DNA from: Dyadobacter sp. CY326
GTDB lineage: Bacteria; Bacteroidota; Bacteroidia; Cytophagales; Spirosomataceae
Length of the DNA stretch: 64,000 nucleotides
Direction of reading: 5' to 3'
Assembly: GCF_021390515.1 (NCBI RefSeq)
Contig: NZ_JAJUXI010000007.1
Location: forward strand, 124,001 to 188,000
The translations under genes and the position numbers were made by a program. Shown here one piece after another: positions 43,096-52,486 of this stretch. The notes beneath the pieces are model-generated. The model searched no databases, was not told where the DNA came from, and saw only the letters and a list, made by a program, of their open reading frames with translations. Position 1 is the stretch's first letter. Each line of letters opens with the position of its first letter.

Positions 43096-45909
43096 CTAAA
43101 AATTAACTATGGTGGTCTGTTGAGATAGCTTTTGAAAAAGGTTTTGAATTATGATACTCGGAATGTTTTCGTAAATCCTATAAGGCATATTATTAATTCG
43201 CCTATACTCCGGTGCATATCCACTTAACAGCATGATGGATTCCGCTAGTAACCTTGGCAATGGTAGACCAACCGGAATTGCTACTCTTTCATTATCTTTA
43301 TTATACAGGATGGCATTCTTTTGATGATGTTTTAATACGAGGTATCTGCCCCAATTTTTATCGACGCTGTAGCATTTATCATCCACCCAAAGACGATGGT
43401 GGAATTCCCATGGCGTTAAGCGATATTCATAAAGAGAGTATTTTTTTTCGAAATTATCAAATTGGAACTTTTCTAATGAAAAAGTATTTTCATTAAATAT
43501 ATATCTGGCCCAATCATCATAAGTTACTGACGATTCCTTAGAAGACAATAGGTCTTTCTCGTAGTCCATAATGCTCGCGGAGAAGTGTTGTAAGCTCAAT
43601 TGTACCAATATTTCCGGATTAAACGGGATATTCATTTTCGTCGCAAATGCTATTAAGTCCTTTTCTCCAAAATTCTTGGATACGCCTCCGAAGGCCCTTA
43701 TTGTAATTACATCAGGTAACATCAGGTCCTCGTTTGACTTCAAATGTTGGGTGATTTCTACTTGTAAGTTGTAAGCCGCAGCAGCATCTACAATTTTTTT
43801 GATAAGAAACCTATCCCGCCCACCAATAAATAGAACTTTCCTTCCTTTACTTGATGGTATAAGTATAAATCGTGGAGGATTCATTACTATTGCTCTTGTT
43901 TCATAATCATAGTCAAGAAATCCAAGATAGTCAAGATATGTTAAAGCTGTTCTTTTCAACCTTGAGTAGTTGAAATTTTCTTCACGAATCTTATGTGCGT
44001 AGTATTTTGTATATAGAAATTCGAATGCATAATTAAAATCTCTAACTGTTGTGACCTTCTTCAGCGAAAGGTAAGAAATCAGAATATTGCCAGCTGTGTG
44101 ATTATATTCAGCATGCAAAACGTTATCAGAGTAATCTTCCTTTATCCCCCGAAATAAATGAACATACGGTTGCTGCCTAAGCTGCGAAACGCCAATGGTG
44201 TTACTTCCAACTGAATATGGGCCATTCTCCACTGTTTTGATAAGGCCGAATGAATCCCTTATTGGAAGTATACTATCATCTAGCAACATTGCTGATTCAT
44301 CTGATGACACGATCTTATAGGTGATACTATCCCCATCAGATGGATTTTCGTCTACCTTTATATTAAAATCAGCATATAGCGATATCTCTTTAGGAAGAAC
44401 CCAGCGGTTAAAGCTATTCATTTTCCTTTCCAGTAAATACTTTTCACTACTATTATTATATTGTATGTAAACCTTCTCGGTACTGTCAGAATTCAGAACT
44501 TGAACTTCCGGCATGAAATCATCAGTTAATGTACGGAAATTCACCGCTAAGGCATCAACAACTTCAATTCGCTTCTCCTTTATAAATGTTAATTCCGGAA
44601 CGTTATCCAATCCCTTGTTAGGATCTAGAATTTTAAACAGGGAATAGCCCGCTGGAACTCCCTCAAAGTCACTTTGATCCTCAAACTTTGAGCAATATTC
44701 ACTAATCCAAGAGTAAATCTTTTCCCTGGTTGAATTTCTGAACATTAGGTACATCCAGTTTGCTTTAATCAGGTTATCAGTCTCAAGCCAATAGCTTGAA
44801 CTTAATTGAAATGTCCCTGCCCCGACAAAAAGATAGATATCCTTATCTAAAAACTTTGCTACCCACTTATTAAAGTTATCCCTTAACTGAAACGATGACT
44901 TAAATGGAAGATAAATTGTTTTCGAGAAATTGTTTGTTTCTGATTTGATTAATAATCCATTGAACGTTAGATCCTCAGGAAAGTCATTTATAGACCTTAT
45001 ACGAAATGAGAGCTTTACTCGTCCTTCATTATCGAAGGGTTGCATTTGTAAATATATTCTTGACGTTACGTCGTTACGTTTAGGCACTAATCCATCTGTC
45101 GTATGAGATTCACCTGTCCACTTTGTATACTCTCTTCTTACCGTTTCAATAATAGATCTTCCCAATTCATCATTTTCATCTTTCCTTATTGAGTCGAGCG
45201 TATTGTTAGATAGTCCCAGGATTGATGAGCCATTTTGTAGGATAAACCTCTTTAATTCAGCATTGGAATAATTCGAATCAGGTATCATTCCTGAATGCAA
45301 GAACAGTTCTGGAAGACGCCTTATTGATTTTGGAGGAAAGATGCATTGAGAAAATATTTTCCCTACGTAGATCCATTTAGTATTTGTAAATGGTATAACC
45401 AAAAACATACCTAGGTCACCTTTTTTTTTCCCATTCGCCCAATCACTCAGGTCACCCCATAATAGATTGAATTGATTATTTCGAAAATCGGAAGTTCCAA
45501 TTTTTTCTTTTATTTGATTGGTAGCTAGGAAGTCATTTAATCGATCGTAGTAGTTAATTGCATTGTAAGATCCTTCAATCTTTGTTGTTAATGGTAGAAT
45601 AAGAAATACCAAATAAGTGATGTACAGGGGATAGCTGATTTCGTCATTATTAATTTTTAACAAAAAACGTTTATTATAAGTGTATCTTGACTTTTCAATA
45701 ATATTCCCAGCAGATCCATGCAACCCACATTTAATTGCTTTGATGAAGTCTACCCAAATCGCATCGTCTGCCGAATCTTGGAAGTGCTGTTTGGCTAAAT
45801 GAATAATGTCCCCTTTTGTTAAATAAAGGTAGACACTTTTACCTGCATTTGAGGTGTTGAAGAAATAGCTAGATATGACATTATTCCATTGTATGTAATT
45901 CATTTTCAA
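43096..45909 (-). CDS. 937-aa protein of unknown fold, first gene of the defence operon
   Basis: A soluble protein with no motif I recognise. It is helix-rich in the first 260 residues, strand-rich in the middle (about 300-620: SRIYLQMQPFDNEG, KSEANNFSKTIYLPFKSSF-like), and mixed at the end. No Walker A, PD-(D/E)XK or DUF1998 is seen. It starts with MKMNYIQWNN and has no signal peptide. Three bases separate it from the helicase gene. In Druantia type III a large protein (DruH) stands next to DruE; by size and position this could be its counterpart, although sequence alone does not show it. Confidence 0.7.
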   Translation of the reverse strand: MKMNYIQWNNVISSYFFNTSNAGKSVYLYLTKGDIIHLAKQHFQDSADDAIWVDFIKAIKCGLHGSAGNIIEKSRYTYNKRFLLKINNDEISYPLYITYLVFLILPLTTKIEGSYNAINYYDRLNDFLATNQIKEKIGTSDFRNNQFNLLWGDLSDWANGKKKGDLGMFLVIPFTNTKWIYVGKIFSQCIFPPKSIRRLPELFLHSGMIPDSNYSNAELKRFILQNGSSILGLSNNTLDSIRKDENDELGRSIIETVRREYTKWTGESHTTDGLVPKRNDVTSRIYLQMQPFDNEGRVKLSFRIRSINDFPEDLTFNGLLIKSETNNFSKTIYLPFKSSFQLRDNFNKWVAKFLDKDIYLFVGAGTFQLSSSYWLETDNLIKANWMYLMFRNSTREKIYSWISEYCSKFEDQSDFEGVPAGYSLFKILDPNKGLDNVPELTFIKEKRIEVVDALAVNFRTLTDDFMPEVQVLNSDSTEKVYIQYNNSSEKYLLERKMNSFNRWVLPKEISLYADFNIKVDENPSDGDSITYKIVSSDESAMLLDDSILPIRDSFGLIKTVENGPYSVGSNTIGVSQLRQQPYVHLFRGIKEDYSDNVLHAEYNHTAGNILISYLSLKKVTTVRDFNYAFEFLYTKYYAHKIREENFNYSRLKRTALTYLDYLGFLDYDYETRAIVMNPPRFILIPSSKGRKVLFIGGRDRFLIKKIVDAAAAYNLQVEITQHLKSNEDLMLPDVITIRAFGGVSKNFGEKDLIAFATKMNIPFNPEILVQLSLQHFSASIMDYEKDLLSSKESSVTYDDWARYIFNENTFSLEKFQFDNFEKKYSLYEYRLTPWEFHHRLWVDDKCYSVDKNWGRYLVLKHHQKNAILYNKDNERVAIPVGLPLPRLLAESIMLLSGYAPEYRRINNMPYRIYENIPSIIIQNLFQKLSQQTTIVNF

Positions 45910-46778
45910 GTCTTTCCATTATGTAATTAATGAATTTAGAGTCAGGGTTGTAAAGTAGGAAAGCAAGTTATACAAAAATCAGATAAAATTAGATTGTAGG
46001 CAATAAAGTGTAGTGGTTGGCCATTGAATGAAAGCCACGATAGTTAATCCATTAATGTGAGGTTGCGTATGCTGAAAATAATCTTGGCATCCATTTACTG
46101 TTAATTGCATGGGATCAAAAGTTTCATTGGTAAGACTCTATCAAATCTGAGTAACTCTGACGGCACAGCATTTCAATCAACAATTAAGCATCCGAAGCCC
46201 TTTAAGTTTCATTTGAAACGGTGTATCTTGTCGTTAATGATTGAGTAAACATCGAGCCCCTCTTCGAATTCTGATCTATTGCTGTTATTTGAATGTTTTC
46301 CACCAACTAGAACCCTATGAGCTTCTCCATCTCCTTTTTTTCGACTGTCACTACGCCAGGTGCCTTCAGACATGATACCTCTCCATTCTTATTTTCAATG
46401 TTGAAATAAAGTGAATAAGCACAGACATAGGTATATTTTCAATGTTGATGACGAATAAGATACAGAGAAGTTATGAAAATCTATTGCATTGTGGCTAAGC
46501 GATCGCAGGCAATCCTATGTGATACCTAAAAATGTCTTTCCAATACCAACTACGCTCGAAAAACTTGAAGGTGACATTCCTACCTCAGAACACTATGGAT
46601 ATCTGTTTTGCTCCACTATCCTGGATCAAGATGTACATTTACCAAGCGCGATGTTGATGGTGATCCTGTCGTGCATTTGAATATTTCCTACCTTGGAGTT
46701 TTGGCCAGAAATTAGCCAAGAGAAGAGCCATATGATAAATAGCAGGCCCGTTAACTCATTTGTTCGAGATGCCGGAAG
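45910..46778. other. Upstream region of the defence operon, about 870 bp
   Basis: AT-rich. It must hold the operon promoter, yet no confident TAnnTTTG match was found in the last 100 bases before 45909. It contains one plausible small gene on the minus strand (46209-46373) and ends at the IS21 insertion point. Confidence 0.45.
46209..46373 (-). CDS. Possible small protein upstream of the defence operon
   Basis: A 54-codon frame on the operon's strand with ATG at 46371-46373 and TGA at 46209-46211. The composition looks coding-like: MSEGTWRSDSRKKGDGEAHR, a VLVGGKHSNNSN stretch, then an acidic helix DVYSIINDKI. It lies about 300 bp before the 937-aa gene. No family is recognised. It could be a lone conserved remnant or chance. 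Confidence 0.35.
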   Translation of the reverse strand: MSEGTWRSDSRKKGDGEAHRVLVGGKHSNNSNRSEFEEGLDVYSIINDKIHRFK

Positions 46779-46783
46779 TGTCT

Positions 46784-46851
46784 ATTTCGGAGATATGGGG
46801 GCAGGCGTTTCGGAGCATATAGGGCCAAGCGTTCCGGGAATCATTGGGCCA
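46784..46851 (-). repeat. Left-end array of IS21 transposase-binding repeats (3 copies)
   Basis: Inverted copies of the tggcccaatgacttccg motif lie at 46784-46803 (atttcggagatatgggggca), 46808-46827 (tttcggagcatatagggcca) and 46831-46851 (gttccgggaatcattgggcca). They face the opposite way to those at the right end, as expected for transposase-binding sites. Confidence 0.8.
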
Positions 46852-46881
46852 CTTTCCACGTGCAATAATAGTAATTTGCCT

Positions 46882-47620
46882 TTAACTACTCAACTGTTTT
46901 TTCTTCCGTAAAGAGTCCCCTTCAAGCTCAATACGGTGGGAAGAGAAAACAATTCGATCTAGAATCGCGTCAGCAATAGTATTCTCCCCAATCAGTCCAT
47001 GCCATTTAGATACCGGTATCTGGGTTGCAATGATCGTTGAAGATTTATCGTACCGTTCTTCAATCACATCGAGCAGGACATTTCTGGCCGGTTGATCAAT
47101 AGATACCAGTCCAAAATCATCAAGGATTAAAAGCTCCGCTCTCTGTATACGTTTGATCAGTTTATGATAGGTGCCTTTCGAGTTTAGCCAGCTTTGCAAT
47201 GTCAAAAAATCTGGCGGTATTGTAGTAGGTGGTTTTATTGAGGAGTTGGCAGGCTTTGATCCCGAGACATTGAGCGAGAAAACTTTTACCGGACCCAGTA
47301 GGCCCGGTGATGATCAGGTTTTCCTTTCTACTAATAAAGTTTAGGCTAAGCAGCCGCTCAAAGGTAGTTTTATCAAGGTTCCTGGTAGCCTGGTAATCGA
47401 TATCCGACGCGGCAGCGTCTTGCTTAAAACCGGCCCTGAGGATCAGACTTTCGATATTTCGGCTTTGTCTGCTTTCCCATTCTGTGTCCACTAGAAGGGA
47501 CAGGAAGTCATCCAGGGAATAATCCTGGTACAGATGTTCGTTGACGCAGCGATGATAGAGCGTGGCCATCGCGTTCATCCGCATTCGGCGCATTTTTTCC
47601 AGGGTGTTGTGTTCGTTCAT
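46882..47620 (-). pseudogene. istB: IstB-like ATPase of IS21, frameshifted
   Basis: IstB is the AAA+ helper of IS21 transposition. The first frame (47162-47620) holds the N-terminal domain and Walker A (LIITGPTGSGKSFLAQCLG) and ends at ...LAKLERHLS; the second (46882-47205) begins ...SKGTYHKLIKRIQRA and holds Walker B (LLILDDFGL) and the C-terminus (HRIELEGDSLRKK). A single-base shift near 47185-47195 splits them. Together they give a standard IstB of about 245 residues. Functional only if the shift is bypassed. Confidence 0.88.
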
Positions 47621-47668
47621 AATTGTTTTGGTTTATAAAATTCACTGAGGTCATCATAGCCCGGAATA

Positions 47669-49256
47669 CTACTTGTAATGGCTTCCGCCGCGGATATTGT
47701 TATGTTCCGGAATAGTCAGTTCTGGCTGTTGATTGAGCTCTTCCATGTCCAGGTTGTTTTTAAGGATGTTTTCAATCGTATGATAAGACGCCTTATGGTA
47801 CAGCAGTGCACGCTTGCAAGCATTTTCCAAACGTGAGCGGTCATACTGTTTAAGGAAAGCCAGGATGCCCTGCGCCTGCTTATAGGCGACTTCGGGATAG
47901 CTGTACTGACCTAATAACTTCCTGATATATTCCAAAGTACAGCTGCCGACTTGTCGGGCACGGTCTTCAAAATGCTGCGGTGACCATTGCTGGTAAGCAC
48001 GGTGTGTAGAAGGCATGTGGTCAGGCCACAGTGGTGTAATGGCCTGGCCTGTAACTTCTTTTATGCAGGGCAATACGGTCGTGGTTATAAAAGATCTCCA
48101 CATGGTTGTGGTTATACTGGACTTCGACAGACAGGCCGGTAAAGCGGTATGGGACACTATAATAGTTGTGGTCTTCGCTCAGGAAGATATGTGCAGTACG
48201 TTGGACTTTGGCCCTTCTATAATGGCGGATGCTGTAAGGGCCGGCAGGTAAAGCCTGGAGATATTCTTTTTCAAGGTCCACGAAGTGGCTCCGTTTGGTG
48301 CCGCCCCCATGAGAGAATAAATAGTCATTATATTCATCCAGAAGGCCTTTAATGGACTTATTAAGTTCATCCAGACTAAAGAATGTGAACTTGCTTAAAG
48401 GGTAGAAGATCCGCTGGTATACAAGTTCGACGCTGCGCTCTACAAGCGCCTTATCTTGGGGATGATGCGGACGAGCCGGGTCGACAACACATCCATAGTG
48501 CAACGCAAAATCAGTAAGCGACCTGTTAATTACCGGGGCATATTTACTGCCTTTGCTGACAGCAGCTTTCAGATTATCCGATACGATAGCCTGTGGCACG
48601 CCACCAATCCATTACAGACAGGATTCCAGGCAAAGAATGAGGTCCTCCCGTTTTTGTGAAGCAACAGCTTTTACAAAAGTATACTGGCTGCACGGCAGGA
48701 CACCTACAAACACCTCTACTTCAATCTGCTCTCCGGTAGTTTTATTGATGTAGGACAATCTTTTGCCACAGAAGTCTATGAAAAGCTTTTCTCCGGCCTT
48801 ATGATCCAGCTTACCGCTATGATTATTTAAGGAGCGCCATCGGCGATAATGAAAAGTAAACTGGGTGTATTTGTAACCCTGTGGGTTCTGTTGCAGGTAT
48901 TCTTTCCAAAGTGCCTGAAGAGTACACCCTGGCTTGCGCAGCTGCTTTTCGAAGTAAGAAAAACGTGCAGCAAGTAGTTCATAACGTTGTTTTTCCGTCT
49001 GTGGCTCTTCGGTAAACAGATCGCGCAGATCAGGTTCTGTAAGGTTAATAAGCTCGTCAAAACCAAGATTCAGAGCTGAAAAACGGCTGGTATAATTATC
49101 AACGGTCTTACGGTTAATCTTTAACAGGTCCGCCACTTTCCTGTTACTTAACCCCTTTAATTTTAATGCAATCAAGCTTCGTATTTCCATGATATTGATC
49201 CTTTGTCCGGCCATGTCGCTGAGGTTTAATTCAGAAACAAGGCTATGATAAATCAT
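47669..49256 (-). pseudogene. istA: IstA transposase of IS21, disrupted by a stop and a frameshift
   Basis: IstA is the DDE transposase of IS21. N-terminal part (48612-49256): helix-turn-helix (LSNRKVADLLKINRKTVDNY) and first Asp region (GEKLFIDFCGKRLSYIN). An in-frame TAA at 48612-48614 interrupts ...CLESCL-stop-WIGGVPQAIVSDNLKAAV, where IstA has an uninterrupted chain with the second Asp. The frame then continues to 48021-48157, where a one-base shift near 48060 moves translation to the frame 47669-48157 (GQAITPLWPDHMPSTHRAYQ...). Catalytic sites look intact apart from these two breaks. Confidence 0.88.
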
Positions 49257-49262
49257 GGAAAG

Positions 49263-49582
49263 TGGCCCAATGACTTCCGTTTCTCAGAAGTTCGATTGCC
49301 GGTATTGACAGATCAGGATCGGATTAAAGCAGATTTTGGCCCAATGACCTCCGTTTCAGAAGTTCTGACCAATTCTCACTCGAAGGACTTGGCCCAATGA
49401 CTTCCGAAACTAAAATCGCTATTGGCCCAGTTACCTCCGTTTTCCAACCTAAGTCAGCAAGCTTAACCCGACGAAAACTTGGCCCAACGACCTCCGAAAA
49501 TGATCCTGAATTTTGGCCCGTTGATTTCCGTTATGACTGGCCCATGATACTCCGAAATGACTGGCCCAGTGAAGTCCGTTTT
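49263..49582 (+). repeat. Right-end array of IS21 transposase-binding repeats (8 copies)
   Basis: Eight 21-base copies of tggcccaaTGAcyTCCGtttc lie at 49263, 49337, 49390, 49423, 49480, 49514, 49538 and 49562, all in the same orientation, with unequal spacing and degenerating middle bases. The TGGCCC and TCCG blocks are the conserved parts. IS21 ends carry such multiple sites; eight is many, against three at the other end. Confidence 0.85.
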
Positions 49583-49592
49583 AGACAGGAAG

Positions 49593-49870
49593 TTGGGCAT
49601 CACAAACAGCGAGTTGTCTTCGGAAAGCTTTGGGTTATATGTGAAATCGACGCAACAATTAGCAGCAGTTTGAATGGTAGAGCAGTCCAATGCTCTTTTA
49701 GCAAAGGTTGAGTGAAGGTTTCGATTGGTTAAGATAATCACCTCTCGGGGACGGTGTACAATCCTTACCAGATAGTCAATGGCCATAAAATTGCTATTGA
49801 GAATCGCAATGTGGACATGGATGAGCATGATCAGCGCCATGATAATGTCCAAAGTTGGCTTACGAAAACC
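49593..49870 (-). pseudogene. Remnant reading frame split by IS21 insertion
   Basis: On the minus strand an open stretch runs from 49870 (just after a TAG at 49871-49873) as GFRKPTLDIIMALIML..., later DYLVRIVHRPREVIILTNRN and KLSEDNSLFVMPNF, up to the IS21 right flank. Restoring the target site by joining 46778 to 49593 continues it as RHLEQMS and a TAG/TAA stop, so the IS lies seven codons before the natural end. No start or family is recognised; the upstream part is probably missing. Confidence 0.4.
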
Positions 49871-49994
49871 CTAAGAAAGTCTACCCGCCGTCACTATTCC
49901 TTTCCGTCAAATGTTGGAACCTAGGCAGCGCATGGATCGGACTCACGCTGAGATTTGCCGACTAAACTAACATATCGAAACTTTTCATGACGAT

Positions 49995-50927
49995 TTACTT
50001 TTTAACTAATTTTACCACCTCTACGAATTTGGCAAAAATATCCATGTCCTGATCGACTTGTTTTTGCAGCTCTAGGACCTCTGTTGTTTGATCTTTTGAC
50101 ATTTTATTTGACTCCCCGCCTTTGGATAGAACCTCTACCGTTAGCTTGACCATCTCCAGGTTGTCCTTATTGTCCAAGATGTATTTGATCATATTGAAAT
50201 CGTCCTGTCGCTTTCGCTTTACTGCCTCATAGTACCGATACTCTTCAAGCATAATTCGGTACTGTTTTAAAAAAAAGAAAGCAATAAATTCAATAAAGAA
50301 TAGTGCCCCAAACCGTGGGAGGTAATCTACAAGTCTTTTCCAAACATCCGTTTCTCTGCTAGACGGAAAAAAGGGTGAATAGAAGATTGCTGCTCCACCA
50401 AAGGCTATGAGGCAACCAACGAGTAGATATACCCCAGACCTAGAAAATATTCGTTCGGCAATTTGAATGCTCTCTTTTATTCCCATCAAATGAGTATACT
50501 TATAATCTCGATCCTCGAGAGTTCGTCCATCTTCACTTAAAACGTATTTGCTTTGCACCGGGACGGCTGGTAGATCTAGGTTATCATATTTCGAAAATTT
50601 TTTTCGAAGTGCTTCGAATGGAAATAATCCAAAAATCAGCCGATACAATAATGGAAAGAGGGTGATTCCCACCGAAAGTGTGAAACAGAGATATTTCAAC
50701 TGATTTAAAAGTGCCTTTTCCTGAGTCATTGTCGAGGACTTTACTATCGTTCGAAAGGATTTGGCAAAATCAATCTCTTTTAAGTAGATGTAGGTCAACG
50801 GCAGTACCGCAAATATTACCCACACCGAGAATTCTAGTAGTAGATAGTTCTGTTTGAGTCTCCGCTCCTTGTCGATGTAAACATTTTTACTGGTACCTTG
50901 TAGAGGATCAGAGGTTGATTCGCTCAT
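49995..50927 (-). CDS. Four-helix membrane protein, island cargo of unknown function
   Basis: A 310-aa protein with four predicted membrane segments: about 31-51 (LLLEFSVWVIFAVLPLTYIY), 73-97 (YLCFTLSVGITLFPLLYRL), 170-190 (GVYLLVGCLIAFGGAAIFY) and 208-225 (FGALFFIEFIAFFFLKQY). The C-terminal 80 residues are helical and charged, ending in a probable coiled coil (VLELQKQVDQDMDIFAKF). No signal peptide or enzymatic motif. It lies about 290 bp from the integrase gene, a common place for island cargo, including defence effectors. Function unknown. Confidence 0.65.
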   Translation of the reverse strand: MSESTSDPLQGTSKNVYIDKERRLKQNYLLLEFSVWVIFAVLPLTYIYLKEIDFAKSFRTIVKSSTMTQEKALLNQLKYLCFTLSVGITLFPLLYRLIFGLFPFEALRKKFSKYDNLDLPAVPVQSKYVLSEDGRTLEDRDYKYTHLMGIKESIQIAERIFSRSGVYLLVGCLIAFGGAAIFYSPFFPSSRETDVWKRLVDYLPRFGALFFIEFIAFFFLKQYRIMLEEYRYYEAVKRKRQDDFNMIKYILDNKDNLEMVKLTVEVLSKGGESNKMSKDQTTEVLELQKQVDQDMDIFAKFVEVVKLVKK

Positions 50928-51151
50928 CTTTAAGAGAGTTTTGTTTTTTGGAGAATCAAATATAAGTGTGGACTGCCTTATTACAAGATTCTTATTTTTT
51001 TGGATCAGCTTGGAGTTTTTTTCTTGGGTTCAGTATCCTAATTTAATAAGCAAAGCGAGTTACCGAATAGGTTACCGACTGCCTTGATCTGAATCGAATC
51101 AGAATAAAATTTATCTTTGAATGCATAGAAAAAATGACTTTTTAAACGAAA

Positions 51152-51173
51152 AAAGCGCCCTTTGTGGCGCTTT
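51152..51173 (-). terminator. Terminator of the integrase gene
   Basis: aaagcgcc (51152-51159) and ggcgcttt (51166-51173) pair perfectly around a six-base loop, and on the minus strand a run of six T follows. It lies 43 bp beyond the integrase stop. Confidence 0.85.
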
Positions 51174-51215
51174 GGGTTATCTTGCTGAAATCAAAACTCA
51201 GGATTTTAATAAAAA

Positions 51216-52436
51216 TTACTTTCGTAAAATCTCTTTCAACCTAGCCATGTCATCACTTATCTTCCGATCAACAATCTTAGCATACTGCTGAGTAGTCTTA
51301 ATATTTCGATGCCCCAGCATTTTGGACACACTTTCAATCGGAACTCCATTGGTCAAAGTCACGGTAGTCGCGAACGTGTGCCGTGCCAAGTGAAATGTGA
51401 TATTCTTCTTGATCCCACACAAGTCCGCAATCTCTTTTAAATATGCATTCATCTTTTGATTGGAAAGTACTGGCAGCACCCGGTTCTCATTTTCGCATTG
51501 AGGATGATCTTCGTACTTTTCCATAATCTCCAGTGCCATCGGCAGAATAGGTATGCGAGATGGAGTATCAGTCTTCTGCCGCTTTGTTGTGATCCATTTG
51601 CCTCCATCAATACCCTCTGCGATTTCGGTTCGCTTTAGCTTGTAAATATCTGCATAGGCAAGCCCTGTGTAGCAGCAAAACAAAAAGATGTCCTTGACAA
51701 TAGCAAGGCGACCATCACCCATATCTTTCTCCCATACTTTCTTCAACTCGGCTTCAGTCAATGCCTGCCGATCGACCTCTCGCTTCGAAAATTTGAAAGC
51801 ATAGAATGGATCACGTTGCAGCCACCCTCGTTTAACACATAGAAGCACGATCTTTTTGAAGTTGGCCATATACTTCATCGTAGTATTGTGGCTGATCTTT
51901 TTAACTGCTTTCAGCCAGAATTCGTACTGTGATATGAATTCGTAGTCAAGTTTCTTGATTTCGATATCGTCTGCCTGATATTTCCATTTAATGAAATCAC
52001 GAGTGTGTTTAAGGCAAGTCTCGTACCGCTCCAAGGTGCCTGGCGCAAAATCGGCACCGATTAAAGCAGCGATTTGATCATTGTGCTCCCGAAAAATGGG
52101 TAAGATAGTCTTGCCGCTTTCCGTTCTGCCTAAAAGAATATTCTTGATAGCTTCTGAGGTTACCTCTTTATTTGCCTCGATTAACGATCGCTTTGCCTCG
52201 TAAATCTTGGATGTCAGAGTATCGAGGTAGGCATTCAATGTTTTAGTGTCCTCCTTATTCCCGGTCGCCCGCCCTGCACCTACGCTCCACTTGGACGGAT
52301 GCCAGATACGTTTTGTGGAGATGTCTTTTGGAATGCCGTTAACAGTGACACGGCAGTACACATAGCGCATTCCATCTGCTAATTCTGGATTGGGTCTTTT
52401 CAAAAAGAAAATCAACCCGAAGCTTGTTTCTAACAT
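51216..52436 (-). CDS. int: Tyrosine site-specific integrase of the island
   Basis: A 406-aa tyrosine recombinase catalysing insertion at tRNA-Ser. An arm-binding domain (about 1-85) precedes a SAM-like core-binding domain (about 110-205) and a catalytic domain (about 220-400). Catalytic residues visible: HLARHTFATTV (HxxR), a second His in MLGHRNIKTT, Tyr nucleophile in QQYAKI. The first Arg lies in a region reading CYTGLAYADIYKL, where Ala replaces the usual Arg; this is seen in many Bacteroidetes integrases and does not by itself mean inactivity. It is convergent with nothing; the tRNA lies 250 bp upstream of its start. Secure. Confidence 0.93.
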   Translation of the reverse strand: MLETSFGLIFFLKRPNPELADGMRYVYCRVTVNGIPKDISTKRIWHPSKWSVGAGRATGNKEDTKTLNAYLDTLTSKIYEAKRSLIEANKEVTSEAIKNILLGRTESGKTILPIFREHNDQIAALIGADFAPGTLERYETCLKHTRDFIKWKYQADDIEIKKLDYEFISQYEFWLKAVKKISHNTTMKYMANFKKIVLLCVKRGWLQRDPFYAFKFSKREVDRQALTEAELKKVWEKDMGDGRLAIVKDIFLFCCYTGLAYADIYKLKRTEIAEGIDGGKWITTKRQKTDTPSRIPILPMALEIMEKYEDHPQCENENRVLPVLSNQKMNAYLKEIADLCGIKKNITFHLARHTFATTVTLTNGVPIESVSKMLGHRNIKTTQQYAKIVDRKISDDMARLKEILRK

Positions 52437-52486
52437 AGTACATAATGTTTAAGATGAACAAAAATCGAATTGTTACCATTGAAACG

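Larger units (their letters stand above)
46779..49587 (-). mobile_element. IS21-family insertion sequence, ends intact, genes degenerate
   Basis: A 2809-bp element. Terminal bases are tgtctatttcgg (46779-46790) and, inverted at the right end, tgtctaaaacgg (49576-49587 read on minus). A 5-bp target duplication, ggaag, lies at 46774-46778 and 49588-49592. Multiple internal end repeats are present at both ends (listed separately), as usual for the IS21 family. The istA and istB genes both contain disruptions, so the copy is probably non-autonomous. The insertion split a minus-strand frame: joining the flanks gives ...FVMPNFRHLEQMS and a stop. Confidence 0.88.

Noticed and set aside
36970-45909. 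Assignment of the operon to DISARM
   Set aside because: DISARM has separate DrmA and DrmB of smaller size plus a PLD protein (DrmC). Here one 2040-aa helicase carries the DUF1998 domain and no PLD motif is seen.
46489-46911. Short plus-strand frames next to the IS21 left end
   Set aside because: The sequence is partly IS21 end repeats and its flanking target; no coding signal.
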